A DNA stretch of 64,000 nt from Megaleporinus macrocephalus (GCA_021613375.1 CM038710.1:27044763-27108762), one strand, 5' to 3'; shown: positions 1 to 14,753, counted from the stretch's first letter. The notes: a model not told the origin generated them from the letters alone. A program made the numbers and translations.

Positions 1-407
1 CCACAGTTAGTTAGCGTTTAACATATTATGGTTCAGGACTTAATGAACAGCTCATAATCTTTAAGTCAGAAATCTTTACTAGATATTTACAGTCAAGTTG
101 CCAGTCCTTTTGCCAACGCCACATGCCCAGAGATAAAAGTATGATGATTTGGTTGTGTAGTTTGCACAGTGCTAATTGATGGGGATATAAGCTTGTGTTG
201 CCTGTTAGCTACATCCACTTGTAGTGCAAAGCTAGAAACAAATATCCTACGTTTGGGGTTAAAGGGGGCATATCTGTTGAAATAAAGCACATTTCTGAAT
301 TTGCTGCCCGACTATAAATGTGCTCTGTGTATACAAATAAACAAGCATTGCTCCTTGACGTTGAAGTGTTGCATCAGTACCAATCCAAGGTGAAGTCACG
401 GTCGCAC
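1..407. other. dock8 intron 21, partial
   Basis: Intronic sequence running off the window. I see no exon: nothing here continues the DOCK8 reading frame. Confidence 0.7.
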
Positions 408-572
408 CTGTGTTGAGGACTTCGAGGGGAGTGTCTGGCAACCGGAACACATAGTAGAGGTAGGTTGCTAGGAGACAGTTCCTGCCCTGGTGGTCCTTGG
501 CCAGGTCCTGACTGTTGTGAAGGCTGTTGACGACGGACACCACAGACTCGAAGGCTATTTGGGCCAGGTTTG
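408..572 (-). CDS. dock8: dock8 coding exon 21 (last exon in window)
   Basis: Residues 814-869: [40 protein letters not shown] and [11 protein letters not shown]. Acceptor ttgtccag. The donor chosen is ACAG|gtgcga. A second in-frame donor, ATTG|gtactg, would extend the exon to 381 and add nine residues. The rest of the gene lies left of the window. Confidence 0.87.
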
Positions 573-3500
573 CTGGACAATAAACAGAAACGCCACAGAA
601 TAGGTCAGACGGGCAGCAAACGGCAAAAAAAGGATACTTCTGGAAATAATAATCCACTGATCACAGGACAGCAACTGTCCCAATCACTACTTTCACCACC
701 TTAATAGTTGTAATTCAACTGAACATAGTGTTTACAAGAGGAAGAGCTGAAGTACCTCCCAGTGGAGATGGAGAAGTGCTAGGTCCTACTGAGATGGAGT
801 CAGAAGGGAATCAGATCATACACAATATCATAGTCAGAAAACTAATTTTATTTTAGTTGTTTTGTTTATTTGCTTTCGTTCCTCACAGCAACAACATGCA
901 GGTCTTTGTTTCTTACTCTGATCTCAGTGCATGCACAACAATTAGACCATGATAGGGGATCTTCTGCACGATTGAAGTCTTTTAGAGTGACACGATGTGA
1001 AATACTTCATTTGCAGAGAACCTTACAGACACAAATATTCTTTACATTGGTGGTGCAGAAGTTCCCAGTGTAAATCTAAACATTTTATTTACTATCCAAA
1101 ATCACAACTGAACCTACACAAGTATTCTGAGTCTTTACATGAAATGCTGATGATAGTAAAATAGTGGAAACTTACTATGACTGGATTAAACTACACTAAT
1201 TAAATACTGTTTAAATGAAAACATTGTCTTTTAACTATCATAAAACTATCAGGCAGCATTTTCATAATAATTTAATGTAATAACTTAGTGTGATGGAGTT
1301 CTCTGAGGCACTGAACTTATCAGACACGTGTTTCCTATCACCACCACTGTGATCAGTTCTGACCTAGTGAGCACTTCCAATCAAACCACTCTGAATGAGT
1401 CTGTTTATGTCGTAACTATTTAAACATGACCGGCATAGATCAAGTTCACCTGGGTTAATAGGTGCGTCTGAAATCGCCTACTAGTCAGTAGATACTAGAT
1501 TAGAGCCAGTATGTACTGCTCGAGCGGCAGACTAGTAGGTAAGTTCAGTAGGTGAGTTTTAGTAGCCACACAAGCTCAGACATACTACGTCCACCATATT
1601 GCCAGCGTCCTGTGACGCAAGACATCAGACCACCACTGTAAAAGTCCTGCTATTCATTTAAAAGCTCCGTTTACTGACTGATTTACTTTTTGTGACACTG
1701 ATCTGTGTTTTTGTCTGAATATGTACTCAGAGAAGACAAAACGGGAGGAATTTAATCATTGTTTACCTCAGCAGTAGCGCTAGCTTCTGTAGCAGCAGTT
1801 CACTATCCCTAGCTACGTACACACAGGTGACGTTTTGCTTTTCATCGTTTTATTCCTCCGCTTTGAATTCATCCACGACTCCAGATGAATCATGGGATAG
1901 CGCAGTGTGCTGTGTTCACCTACATAAAAATGGCTGCCGATTCAGTAGGTCATCCGGGTACCGTCCGCCTACTTCTTGATGCCTACTGAATATTCAGACA
2001 TACTAGCCGCACTGGCCTACTGATTCCATCTACTGAGCAGTAGACAAGTAGTTTGGACTCTTACATGAAGTCATGAAGTACTGTGTGCCTGTTTGCCTGT
2101 GCCTGCGTATGACCTGTTATTGACCTGTGTTCCATTTCTCGACTTTGACTTTAGCCTTGCCCCTTTTTGTCTCAGTTGCTGTGATTAGCCGGTAAACGTA
2201 CCTCTCTGCCTGCCTCGTCGTTTATGCCTTGTCTTAGCCCTTTCTGGTTAGTTTGCCTAGCTATCTCTGGTTTTGACCTCTGCTTGTTTATGACCTCTCG
2301 CTTTTGTCTTAGCCCCTTGTTGTTTGGTTTACGTTTGTTGTGGACCTGGTGTGGTTCTGTTTGTGTGCTCTCGGAGACACATAACATCAGTAAACCTTAT
2401 ATGTTTCTGCCCTGTTAAAGATAAAGTGTTCTATTCTATAAAGACTCTTCAGCCTACAGTGGTTTACTGTAAAGTTACAAGGAGTGTTTCAGCTTGGACT
2501 TTTTTTCAGAAGAGGTATAAAACAGTGTAGCCAATCAGAATAGAGGATATTTGCTTTCATCAGTCCACAGTAGCAAAACCACAGAAGCCAGGCTGGAAGA
2601 TGAATTGTGATTTTTGGTACACAAACCGCACAATAAATGGAAAAAAAAAAACAAAACATGGGCCCTCAAATTAAAAATGTACCTGATGAGTTACTGTATA
2701 CTATATAATCACAACCGCTCACCGGTCTGGCCAGCGATGACCATCGGCTGCATGATGAGGCGGAAGAGCTTGTCCAGCACCAGGTGAAGAAAGAGAACAA
2801 GCGGCTCGAGTGCGGAGGAGGACAGAGAGATAATGCTGAGCTTCAGTTCGTGCTCCAGCTTATTCTCCGTCAGCTTCTCATCTCGCACACGGATAGGAAA
2901 GGTGGGCTTCCCTTCTAGGGCGTGGCACAGAGTGAAGAACCGCTCCAGATGAGTGTCCTGCCACAAAGCACAACAGCAAATATATATATACTGAATAAGC
3001 TTTTGTACTTTAAAGTTATGAATACTTTCATATTTCTGTATGAGAGGATATGTGTGTGTGTGCATGCACGCTTTACACACTTGTATATGAACTGATGACA
3101 CAGCTTGAATCTCCAAACTGAATAGACCTTTATGACCCTCCATCCACTTGATTGGAGGCACCTGGGGAGGCATTTTCTGCAAATGAAGAATTAGAGGCCA
3201 TACAGCAGTAGGACTGGGTGATTAATTACATTTTATGTTCAGTGATGATTTTGGCTTCCTACAATTATGACAACAACAAAATAAAAATAATTACACGACA
3301 ATGCTCTCGTTTTGAATTTTCTTTTCAGTGGAGCGCGTTTACCCCTCCATAAAAGCCAAAACTCACTCGCAGCCACAGGACATACACATCTTTAACACAC
3401 AAATGTACACTACTGCTAAGCCCTGATAACAGGAAGACTAAATTAGAAATTGCCAATAAATAAAGAAATAAAAACAAAAAATAAAACCATCCTGTACAGT

Positions 3501-6500
3501 TCTGGATTCACATTTTATGGACACATGAATCAAAGACAAACTTGTACCAGAATTATAGGAAGATAACAGTATAGAGAATAAAAGGAACTGTTCAGGACCC
3601 AAAGCTGTAAAGCATGGTGGAGGTAGTGCTATGGTGTTGCCATGTATGGCTTCTAAAGGAACTGGTTCCATTTCCAATAAAGATTAATGTGACTGCTGAC
3701 AGCAGTATGATCTCTGCATTGTATAGGGCTACATTATCTTCACAGATACAGCTATGTGCTCCAAAACTCATTGGACAGCGCTTCACAGTGCAGATAGACC
3801 AAATCAACCACAAGACATCAATCAAACATGCATTTTGCTTACTAAAGGCAAAACTGAGAACAAGCAGGAACCGAAAGCAGTAGTAAAGGTCTCACAGTGC
3901 ATCAACAAGGAAGAAACCCAGTGTCTGGTGAGGACTTTAGTTTTCAGATTTCAAGCAGGCTTTGGTTATATAGGGGTTTGTAACCAAGTATTAAAAATGA
4001 CTGCTGAAAATACGATTTTTGTCCAGTTAATTATGTAAGAAAATTGTTTTAATTCACATTCTGTTTCCTAAATTTCGAAAAAATAGCCACAAATCAAAAC
4101 TGAAAGTCTGCAGCTCATATTCATTATTTAACTTTAACTCTAATATGCTGTGGTCGACAGCTAAAGCAACAACTGGTCCAGATATGTACAGAGCTGACTG
4201 TATGTGCACTGGAGAGATTTCTTTTGACTGCCAGAGTAAATAAACACGAACGTAAAGACCAAAAAGGCAAATGTCGAGCGGAACTGTAACACAAACAACT
4301 GCCAAATGAGACATTCCGTTCAAGTGGGTTACAGTAATGAAACAAGACAACTGGGCTTATTCAACAGATCTCATGCCAGTAATGATCTGACATACTGTAC
4401 CTCAGGAGAATGCATTGAATAGTTTATGGGAAGACGCTCCAGAGCGATGGGCAGACAGTGCTGTCCAATTTGCAGCCTTTCGTTGTTCAGGATGGGTAAC
4501 CACTGCAGGCAAAACACATCAAAGCACTCAGTAGCAGCCAGCGGCTATGGCATTAAGTGTTAAGCAAATAATCATTTGTATGTGTGCTAGTCATGTACAC
4601 CAAAGAACTGTGTGGACTCTATTAATTAATGACAATTTTTTTTGCTTTTAAATGTAGAAATGTTCCCCTCCAGATTAACCACAGCTTAGTGGCGTCTAAA
4701 GTTTTGTTGATTTCTATTTTTCTGCATCAATTAAATGCAGCAGCTTCCATTTACATTGGGGGGAAATTTCATGACGAATAGAAAAACTGGTTCCACTGAC
4801 TTACATTAAAAGTAAGGACAGTTACCTGCTGTGTGAACGTTTATGCCTGATTTTAGGTACGAATTTGATCCAAACAAGTCTTTGCTGATTTGGTGAAGAA
4901 ATTTCTGCTAATTACTAACTAATTACTAACTAATTACGAACGAATTGCTCTGTTTCCCAAGTGTATTCCCATTAAATAGACATTGGGATGTTGTACACTG
5001 AGGACATGCTGCTGCTGAGTGACTCACTGAGTATCCGATAAGGGTCTCCACATTGCCGCTCTGGTTCTGCTTCTGCTGGCAGCTTATGTGGTAGAAGGTG
5101 AAGAGCAGGTGGTGTCTCTCAGTCAGCCTCGCTGGTAGCCGGATCTTCACCTCCTCGTAGAAATCTGGAGACCTGCATGCCAGACATGCATGAGTCACGA
5201 AGGCAAATGCAATAAACAATATACGCATACTGCACCGTTTCTGCTATTTAAAACGCTTCACAAAATAAAGCCTAAGACTTTACAGCAACTTCTAAACATA
5301 CAAAGTTTTAACAGATGTATGAGTAGCTTTTACCAGAGACATTCAGTGTGGTTTATCCTAAAATGCTCTTTTCCAGAGAATCTCACAGTCAGAGACAGAT
5401 GATTATACATACACTGTGTGATGCCTTGACTTGATTTTAGATATAAAACTGCCATCAAAGCTATATTTAAACATTTCATTCACGTCCTGATACATTCAGA
5501 GTGTCCATAAAGAAAACAACATGAACGCTGGTCCTGATCATCACCTCTAAAAAAATGTATAAGCCTGATGAAATTGGAAAGATTCTTTACAATATGATAT
5601 CATTTTTCAAAGGATTTCAAAATTCCAGCTAAATCAGGAAATGAAGTTTACATGAGCAGTTAAAAGAAAGCCTCACCTGTTGTGGTATGTAACTGGGGTG
5701 TAGATTTCTGATGTGAACTCTGGTCCACTTGATTTCCCAAATATGACCTTGATAAAGACATAATCACAAATAAAGTTACTCTCACTTTATACAGTCTTAG
5801 CCTGTTGGCACACAGGTAGATATGCAAACTTGTAATGTATATGTAATACATAGCTACTCTGGTCACAACCCACTGAAACCTGTGCCCAGGTAACTCTAGT
5901 CACCAAATTACAAAAATCCAACCACAATAATTGAAACATGCTTGTTTAATATATATAAGATGTTATCAACTGACATGTGTAACTGTATCAAAAACTAAAG
6001 GAAAAAGGTGCTTATTTAACTCCATCCTTTATATAAGATCTCATTTTATAAAACAACATTGGCAAATTTCAAACTACAGAACAGCATCTATGACGCCAGA
6101 CAGACAAGCTAAGCATCATACAAGGTCAGTTGTAGATACAGTTAATAAATTCCTACAAAAGTTCATTAACGCAAGTATGAACACCAAAAAGGTCCAAGGC
6201 ATGTGGCCACTCTAACAGCAGGTTGTGGATTTTAGATGGCCAAATAGTGAAAGGCTGTGGGCAGGGTCACCAGGCTATAGCCAGTGTCCAGCCCAGCAGC
6301 CAGCACGGGTATAGTAAAAGTCTGTAAATGGAGCACACAATGACGTTGATCAGAACTTTATAAAAAGGGTTAATAGCTGGAAAATGAAGGGGAAAGCCTG
6401 TAATGCTCAAAGCGTATGATGCTGGAGATACATATGTGTACAGTAGCCAGATAGAGTAGATGCGTTTTGTGCAAAAATACAAACTATTTATGGTGTTTTT

Positions 6501-9500
6501 GTCAGATTTCATCAGTAACTACAAATCACTTTTTGAAATGTTTCTTCAGCTGTTAGGTTTATGGGTCTCCTCCCGTGTTAAGAGATAGGAGTCTGGTCTT
6601 CTATAGCTGGAAATAACTGCCCGAGGGCGTTGAGATACAACTCAAAGAGATACCTACTGCCTTTGCACCTTCACCCATGTGTTTGGTTGAATGAGGTCAT
6701 AATGCACAGCGTGGGTGGTGTACTCACAGGCATTGCAGAGCTGACGTCCTCTCCGTTCATAAACTGGATCTTTATGGTAATGTTCCTGGCAGAGGTCAAG
6801 CGATTACCAACGATCAGTCTCTGAGGATACACATACAGCAGGTTTCTGCAAACGAGACAGCGACAGAGAACAGGTTAAAGAATGCACAGCACATTTGAAC
6901 CATATATAATCAGCCATAGTCTGGAGCGGCACACTGCTGCACCAAAATATCTCACCACTAGATGGCGCTTAATGCCCACAATTAAACAAGTCCTCAAATA
7001 ACCCACACTTCTCCTGAATCCAGAGCTCAGGGGTTGTGTTTTCCAGTGACAAAAGATATCAGTTGAGTCATCTGGACCCTTGGTAGAGATCCAAACCCTC
7101 CGTCTATTTAATTAAGCAGAACTGACACATTTACTTGCGGCATGATATGAGGATGAAAGCCAAGGTTAATGACGTGACAGTGAGCCCGTCCACATTCTCA
7201 GTCTGCCAGTGCGACAAGCCTAAAGGACAGACTTTGAAAAAAAGGTGGACTTTGGAGGTAAATATGCATGAACTGACCTGTAGATGCTGTGAGGGACGTA
7301 GACGTCGCTGGAAGGAAACTCAAGCACCTCCTTCATAGGCCTCAAGTTTTTCTCCGACGCTGGTTTTATGGGGATGAGCTCAGGAGACAGACACGGCATA
7401 ATTGTTTCCGGAGACGGGGTCACCTCTAGCTTCAGACAACCTACCAGGACAACCAGAAAAATTCAACGCAGGAACGCTACAATCATTTTCAGACCATCTT
7501 TTCATGTATTTAATTTCCAGTCAAAATCCCATGTTCTTCATTGTTTTAGTGTCAACTGTTTGCTGTACAAACAGATAGAGACAAATAAAGAACCCCTGTG
7601 TGGTCTCCTCTTTTCCAAAGGGTCAAAGATGACCTCCTAAAATGAAGCAGCTTCATTAAATTTTAAACCCTAAATCTATTTTGTGTGAAAAAACAATGTG
7701 CCATTTATCACAAATGTATCTGCGTTTCCCCTCTTCACAGTAGAAAGTAGAGATTTATTATTAGTAGTAGTAGAAGTGGTGGTGGTGGTAGTAGTGGTGG
7801 TGGTATTAGTAGTAGTAGTAGTAGTATTAGTAGTACTATTAGTATTATTATTATTACTAGTAGTAGTAGTAGTATTAGTAGGAGCAATATTAGTAGTAGT
7901 AGTAGCAGCAGTACTATTGTTTTTTTATTATTAGTAGTAGTAGTATTATTATTAGTAGTAGTAGTAGAAGTAGTAGTAGCAGTAGTAGTAGTAGTAGTAT
8001 TAGTAGTAGTAGTAGCAGTAGTAGTAGTAGTAGCAGTAGTAGTAGTAGTAGTAGAAGCAGTAGTAGTAGTAGTAGTATTAGTCATAGTAGAAGTATTAGC
8101 AGTAGTAGTATTAGCAGTAGTAGTATTAGAAGTAGTAGTAGTAGTAGTAGTAGTAGAAGTATTAGTATTAGTACAAGTAGTAGTAGTAATAGTAGTAGTA
8201 TTAGCAGTAGTAGTAGTAGTAGTAGTATTATTAGTAGTAGTAGTGGTAGAAGTATTAGTATTAGTATTAGTATTAGTATTAGTATTAGTAGCAGTGCTAA
8301 AATATTGAAGAGCTTTTAAGGAAACAAAGGCGATGCTTTGCTTTTACTAATGTTGGAGTCACTCTAGGAAAGGTCATCACACTCTAGGCTGAAACAGATC
8401 GTACAGTTGTTTTTCTCTGCTGTTAAACAGTGGTAAGTCATTTTTGACCCCTAAGGCAGCCCAACGACTTCTGAACACTTAAGGTTTGAAATGTCCTGAT
8501 TCTGTAGTAATGTTAATGAGTCAGACATGTGGAAGTAATATATACGTAATACGTGGCTACTCTGGTCACAACCCACTGAAACCTGTGCCCTGGTCACTCT
8601 AATCACCAAGCCAATAAATAGCCAAAATGAAAATGCATGGAATGAAGGTGGGCATCACCTGATATGGTCTTGCTCCGCCGCTGAATGTTGGATGTCCTCT
8701 TGCTGTCCGCCAAGAACTTAAATATGTCTTCATCACTGAGACGCTCCCCTTCCTGAAAACACACACATACAGGCTAGTTCGTATCCCCGCCGTTATATCA
8801 ATACAGAAATACATTTCAAACTGAATAGTCTCAAGGTGATCAACAGTAGCTGGTGAGATAATCTGAAAAATGTTTCTCTATCAACTGATTAAAAAAGCTG
8901 AAGACAGAGCCAGCTAAAGGCCTGTCTGACACATAGCAGTCATTTCCAGTTTTAATTACTTGATGATTTTTTTATACGATATGTTAAATACTGGAAGTCA
9001 TTTACCCACGTATAGCTCTGTGGGTGGGCTGAAACGTCTATGCTGCAGGTGGGTGCGGGATGATGCTGATTTTTGGCAGGAACGGAAAATTCACAAAACA
9101 AGCTGCCGAACAGAAGCCGACTACAGCGGCCACTTTTTTAACAAGATCCTGAACAACTTTCATTTAAAGCTGTTACTCTGTACATCCCACTCCACACAGA
9201 CTATGAACGAAATCGGGTAGCCTTCACAGTTTCACCTTTATTTGCATCACAACCCCAGCAGAGACCTGTAAGTAGCAGTCAACCTGTGGGATTTATCCAC
9301 TTTCTGACTGTTGAAGCATCTTAAACTGAAAATTTCATAGTGAGTAAGCTCGAAAGCTAGTATAGGTAGCATTGCTACTAGCTACTAGCAAACTCTAAGT
9401 AACCTCCCAGCATAACTAATACAGCAAATCAGAACAGAGCTCATCAAACTAGTCATATGACCAAATCAAAAGACTGTAAATGGACATGTAAAACCACCCC

Positions 9501-11673
9501 AACCAGACTCTTCCATACGTTCTATGTTGTCATCAGAGAACATTTCTAGAGCCCTGTAAGACACAAACCTGTTTAAAGAAGGTAGTAACTGTTATGGTGG
9601 TGGGTTTGGAGGGTGACAGGTTGAACTGGTCCTCCAGCATGCTGAATCGCTCTGAGTTGCGCCTTGGCAGGTAAGCCTTCTTCTCCAAACTGCTCCTGCC
9701 TGACTCAAAACACAAACCTTACATCAAATACATACCTTACAAATAAATACAATCAATCACCAACTCAGCACGCTGTAGAATTAGCTATAAAGGAGAGCGT
9801 GGTAACCACTAACATAGGGTAAAATGTTAACAGCGATATTCTATGAACGTTTAAATCAAGGAGAACATGATTTCAGGCATCTTCTCATATTACCATTGCA
9901 ACATCTTTTGCACATGTTAACAGCAATCAGACAGACATTTTTCAAGATTTACTCCAAAAACAAATAACACAATCCTCATCTACAGTATATGGTTGCATAG
10001 AGAACCTATTACACGCATTTTCAGTCATAATTTAATTTTTTTTGAGGACTACTAGAGCTCTACTAGGTTTCTGCTAGGTTTCCTCCCACAGTCCAAACAC
10101 ATGCATGTTAGGTTGATTGGTCAATCTAAATTGCCTGTAGGTGTGAGTGTGTGCATGAGTGAGTGTTGGCCATGCGATGGGACTGGTGACCTGTCCATGG
10201 TGTACCCTGCCTTCACCCGGTGACGCTGGGATTGGCTCCACCCCCCCGTGACCCTGACTAGCGGGATAAAGAGGAAGATAATGGATGGACAGGTCTACTT
10301 GAATGGATTTACATGCTTCAGTTTTCCCCAAACACAATATTTTTCTCATACTGTTCATCTGCATTCACTCTCTGTCTGAAACCCTCCATTAGAGCTCCTG
10401 TGTCTTTAAGCCCAGCCTCCTGATTAGCTCAGTGTGCTCTGATTGGGCAGCTTACTCACTCTGTTCTGACTGGCCAACCAAGAGAGTGGCACCCCCCCCC
10501 CCCCCCCCCCCCCCCTCCCCACAGCTATGGCTATTCTTACAGTGGTTTCAGTTCTGCTGTATTGGTTTGAGCCTGAAAGTTTAAGTCTGATCCTGAAAGT
10601 CAGGTAGAAGTTTGTAGACACATTCAGCCTTCACAGACTAGACTGGAGTTCCTAACTTTTTTGTGTGTTGTTTGAGGGTGTGCCAAGCTTGCCAGGAGGC
10701 AATGATTTCATTCTGAGGTGACGGAACAAAGAAAAGACTTGGAATTCCAACAAAGCGTCTCAGGCAGCTGAGAAATGTGGCTCTTGTGCAAACCGTTTAC
10801 AGACACAAAAACCTTCATAACACACTAAATAAATAATAATAATAGGTCCCCTTTAATGTCTTGGTGGGTCATCATTTTAAAGCATGCAAACAATTTACAT
10901 TAAGAACTGGCTAGGCTACAATACAGCCTCCACACAGCGTGGTTATGCACGGGTTATAACTAAGCCTCCTACAACAAACAATGAAAGAAGTCCATACCTA
11001 CCTGTATACATTCAAAGCAGTCAATTCTTTCATGCAGACCAAAAACATACTATATACAATCATTCACTGTTGTGTATAATAATATCCATTCAAATACTTT
11101 TAAAACTATTTAGGAGAATGAATGAATTTATATTCAGTAAAAAGAAACTAATACATTTTCACCTCTATGAACGAGACCACCTATAAAGTACCCTTACATA
11201 AAATACCTCTCCTATTCCTCCTAGACCGTCTGCTATGTGAAACATCCATCTATAAAAGCATGTTAATATTTCTCCAAGGCTTTTCCGTTCCATTGAGCTT
11301 GCTAAGACCTCTTGTTTCCTACCGTTGATGCTGTCTGAGTCAGCCATGTCTCGCTCCAGAGTGGCTGAGCTGATCACGTTTGTGATGTTAACCGTGGCGA
11401 AGGCGAAGGGCATGCGGTACTGACCGAGCCTCTGACAGAACCCTTCGGCCTGATTCCTCAGCTTCTCCAGCTTATCCTTATTCTAGGAGAGAAGATATTA
11501 GTTGTGAGAGGCATTTGAAGAGGCATAGCATGATGGGTCTTTCTATTTTTTATTTCTATTTCTATTTTTATTGCCTGTTTTATGTTATCACCTTCGTAGT
11601 GTCGCTCTCCTTCATCGCCACGTAAGGCTCTGCACAGTCTCCGATTTCCCCCTGCTGCAGGACTTTCTCAATC

Positions 11674-11709
<36 letters not shown>

Positions 11710-14682
11710 CATCATCATCATGTATGCTTAGTCTGATATTTATTCTAGAAAGGGAAGCACTGATTTCATACTACTACACAGGTGCAACCTGCACCTGAGA
11801 CCCATCCTTCTTCTCACAGTTATCCTCATAAAACTAATCTCGGTGTTAAAGGAATTCAAATGATCTGTATATCTGTATAATGGTCCCTCTAGCTCAAATG
11901 TAAGGATGACATATGAGGTGTCAGATTTCAGTCAGGTCAAGTCGGAGAAAGTGTGAGCTAGTTTGATCTTTATATTATAAAAGTTTTATAAACCATATTC
12001 AACATTCTTTCAATAATGTTGTTGGAATATATTTGTGTCAAGGGCATAGATTTGCACTTGACATTGGTGGGGACCTACGAATCTACCCTATCTGTTGTTC
12101 TCTTTGCTCCGTGATGAAGCGTTAAAGAACTGATATACTACATGTGCTATTCTACGTGCTTTTAAACAATTCTGAATAACAATTCATAATTTATTGTTAA
12201 ATTAATGTTTAACTAATGACTGACAAAGAAGTAGTTTAGACTTAAATGTTATTCATAGCTACAGACGATTTCAGCCTGCTGTATGCAGTGCGCCAATGCC
12301 TAGTTGTTATTATGATGGATTCGTTTCATTTGACTTACACGTTTCTTAGAAAATAAGCTCATTATGTCCACCCTCGTGTTTTTTGCTGCCATCCTCACTC
12401 GATTTTGATACCTATGTTTCACCCACAATGCACCTGAGTCTTGCACAGTGAGTCTCGCATATGACTGGAAAGTTTTCCATCCAGTGTCGGTGCTGCTAAC
12501 AACCAAAAGTAGCTACAGAGTCTCATGTGACAGCAGGGAACGGCACAGCCAATCACACTGACCATATGTGTTGGAGAACTTGATTTAACCCTTTCTGCAC
12601 CTCTACGTATTGGGTTTGGAGGGGATCAAATAATTGGTGGTGATAATTCAATAATCGCTGGATATTGGTGGGGACATGTCACTTCCGTCCTTGGTAATTC
12701 TACGCCTTGGATTCATGTGATGGAAATGTGTGATTTAATAAAGTGGAAGCTATCTGGACTATCATTCTTATAGGTCAACATTTATTTTACCAATTTTTTT
12801 TAAAATATGGCAGTTATACATTTTTTACATGAAGAAAAAGTAAAGAAAGTTGTGTCTTTGTGTAGAGGTGTCAGTTGTTCTCACCTCCCTAGCAGCTCAA
12901 CACAGAATCATTTTTCTAACAGTGTGGTATGTTATTGCAGTTGAACCTGTTAGGAGAAGTATGGTGTGGTGGGGGGTTGGTGGTTAAGGGGATCATCTAG
13001 CTTTGGCTGTTTAGGCTTCATAGTGCCGCCAATGCTAACTTCAGTGGCGACGAAAGGTTTGGTTTAACAGCTCTTCTCTACTATTTTCTAGTAATACGGC
13101 CTTCCACACATCAACTTATAACAGGGTTTTATAAAATCTCCTGTTTTGTCTACGGTTTGAGAAATGAACTGGGCAAGTTTTCAGATTTGGAAATACACAC
13201 ATTGTAAAGTTTTTCACAGGTACTGAGGGCAGTTACAGTTAATAGGCTATGAAGGACCAACCGGGTGAACCGATTTGCTACAGCCCCATCCTAAAAGACA
13301 TCAGTGCTGCATCTCTAGTTAGTCAGATAATCACTGAGTGTGTTTGAAGCAACTGCATAATGACAGCATAACACCATTATAAGGGTTTTTTTGGGACCAA
13401 TCATAATTTTTATTTTGAGGCATCCAGTGGATCCAACAGGTTAACTGTCAGCGATTGTTCCCAACCTTTCCTCCCGGTGCGGGTTTAGACAGTTTAGGTT
13501 CAGCACAGAACACATGAATAAACCTGACTCCACCTCACCTGATTATCGCCAACTGTGGCTTTAAACAAAACGTATGGCTTCATATACTTTCAGCATGAAG
13601 CCTTACAATTTCTCATGTGCTGTGACCTGTTTTCTTTCTGTCCTCTTAGTTCTGTGTGTTTTACTTTGCATGTCCATTAGTGTTAGCATTAGCATTGACA
13701 ATATCCTTGGTTTTATAATAATCCCAGATATTTGTCTGTAAAGTGGCATCTTGTGTTTTTTGGCCTAGGCCTTGTGATTGTGTCCTGATATTGTCTCTGC
13801 TGTTTGCCTAACCCTGCGTAGTCCTCTTTTGTTGCCTGTGTCGTTTGGTATCTTTGTTATTGCTCCTTTAGCTATTGTTTCTATTATTTTTGGTTTCTTC
13901 CTTTGTTGTCATTAAATTCTCTGCTACTGTATCCTTTACCCTCCCAGTCTGGCTTTTTATTACATTAGCTTTCAAAACGCTCTAAGCTGTTATGCTGTCT
14001 AGGTCCAGCGCAACACTAAAGAAGCAAACTTCAATCACCAAACTTGTCTTAGCTGATGCACAAGGACATTCAGGACAACTAGCCAGCCTAGACAGATGTT
14101 TGCCAAACTATTCCTTCAGGAGTTAAGCAGTTATGTAGTATGTAGAAGGCAATGTTTTCACCAGTACTGTGGAGATGCCGTGGATTTACCTTAATGACCA
14201 GGTAGATGTCTGGAGAGGGGTAGGAGATGGAGAAAATGGCCGACCTGGCCTGGGTGGAGGAGTCGATGTGAGGGGTGTGAGAACGCAGGAAGCCCTTCAT
14301 TTGGTCTGAGTTCAGATCACAGTGGAAGTTCTCTGAAATCTGGCAGAATACAAAATACATCACATTCATGTTTCAATGCTTTAAAATGTTCAGCAACTAT
14401 TACAGCAGCGTTCCAAAGTTTGGAATCACTTCGACCTCATATTAATAAATGCTGTTATTCTATTCACAAATAGCTTTAACAGATTAAAATTGTAAATGAA
14501 ATGGGTCTTAATTTACCACAATACTTTGCACAAGCAAGACATTGGATATGCATACTTGGATAAGTATTATTATAATGTATTACTTTCATTAAAATACTAT
14601 ACGTCTGACAGTAAGCAAGATGTTTTATTTATTAATAAATAGGTTTTTATTAACACTAAAAAGTTATTAAACATATTATATA

Positions 14683-14753
<71 letters not shown>

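Larger units (their letters stand above)
7441..8658. other. dock8 intron 13
   Basis: Nearly half is the AGT trinucleotide tract; direct repeat copy B lies near its 5' (right) end. Confidence 0.75.
9700..11322. other. dock8 intron 11
   Basis: SINE fragment (10,070-10,290) and poly(C) run. Sequence near 10,910-11,050 resembles 17,810-17,910, so it is probably a diverged dispersed repeat. Confidence 0.7.
11673..14189. other. dock8 intron 9
   Basis: CA microsatellite at the acceptor, a possible MITE at 12,040-12,710, and a retroelement-tail-like stretch at 13,630-13,960. No exon seen. Confidence 0.7.

Noticed and set aside
3594..3870. Functional transposase gene
   Set aside because: Short fragment with degraded catalytic residues and no inverted repeats found around it.
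7698..8085. Poly-Val (plus) and poly-Thr/Leu (minus) ORFs
   Set aside because: They are translations of the AGT/ATT trinucleotide tract.
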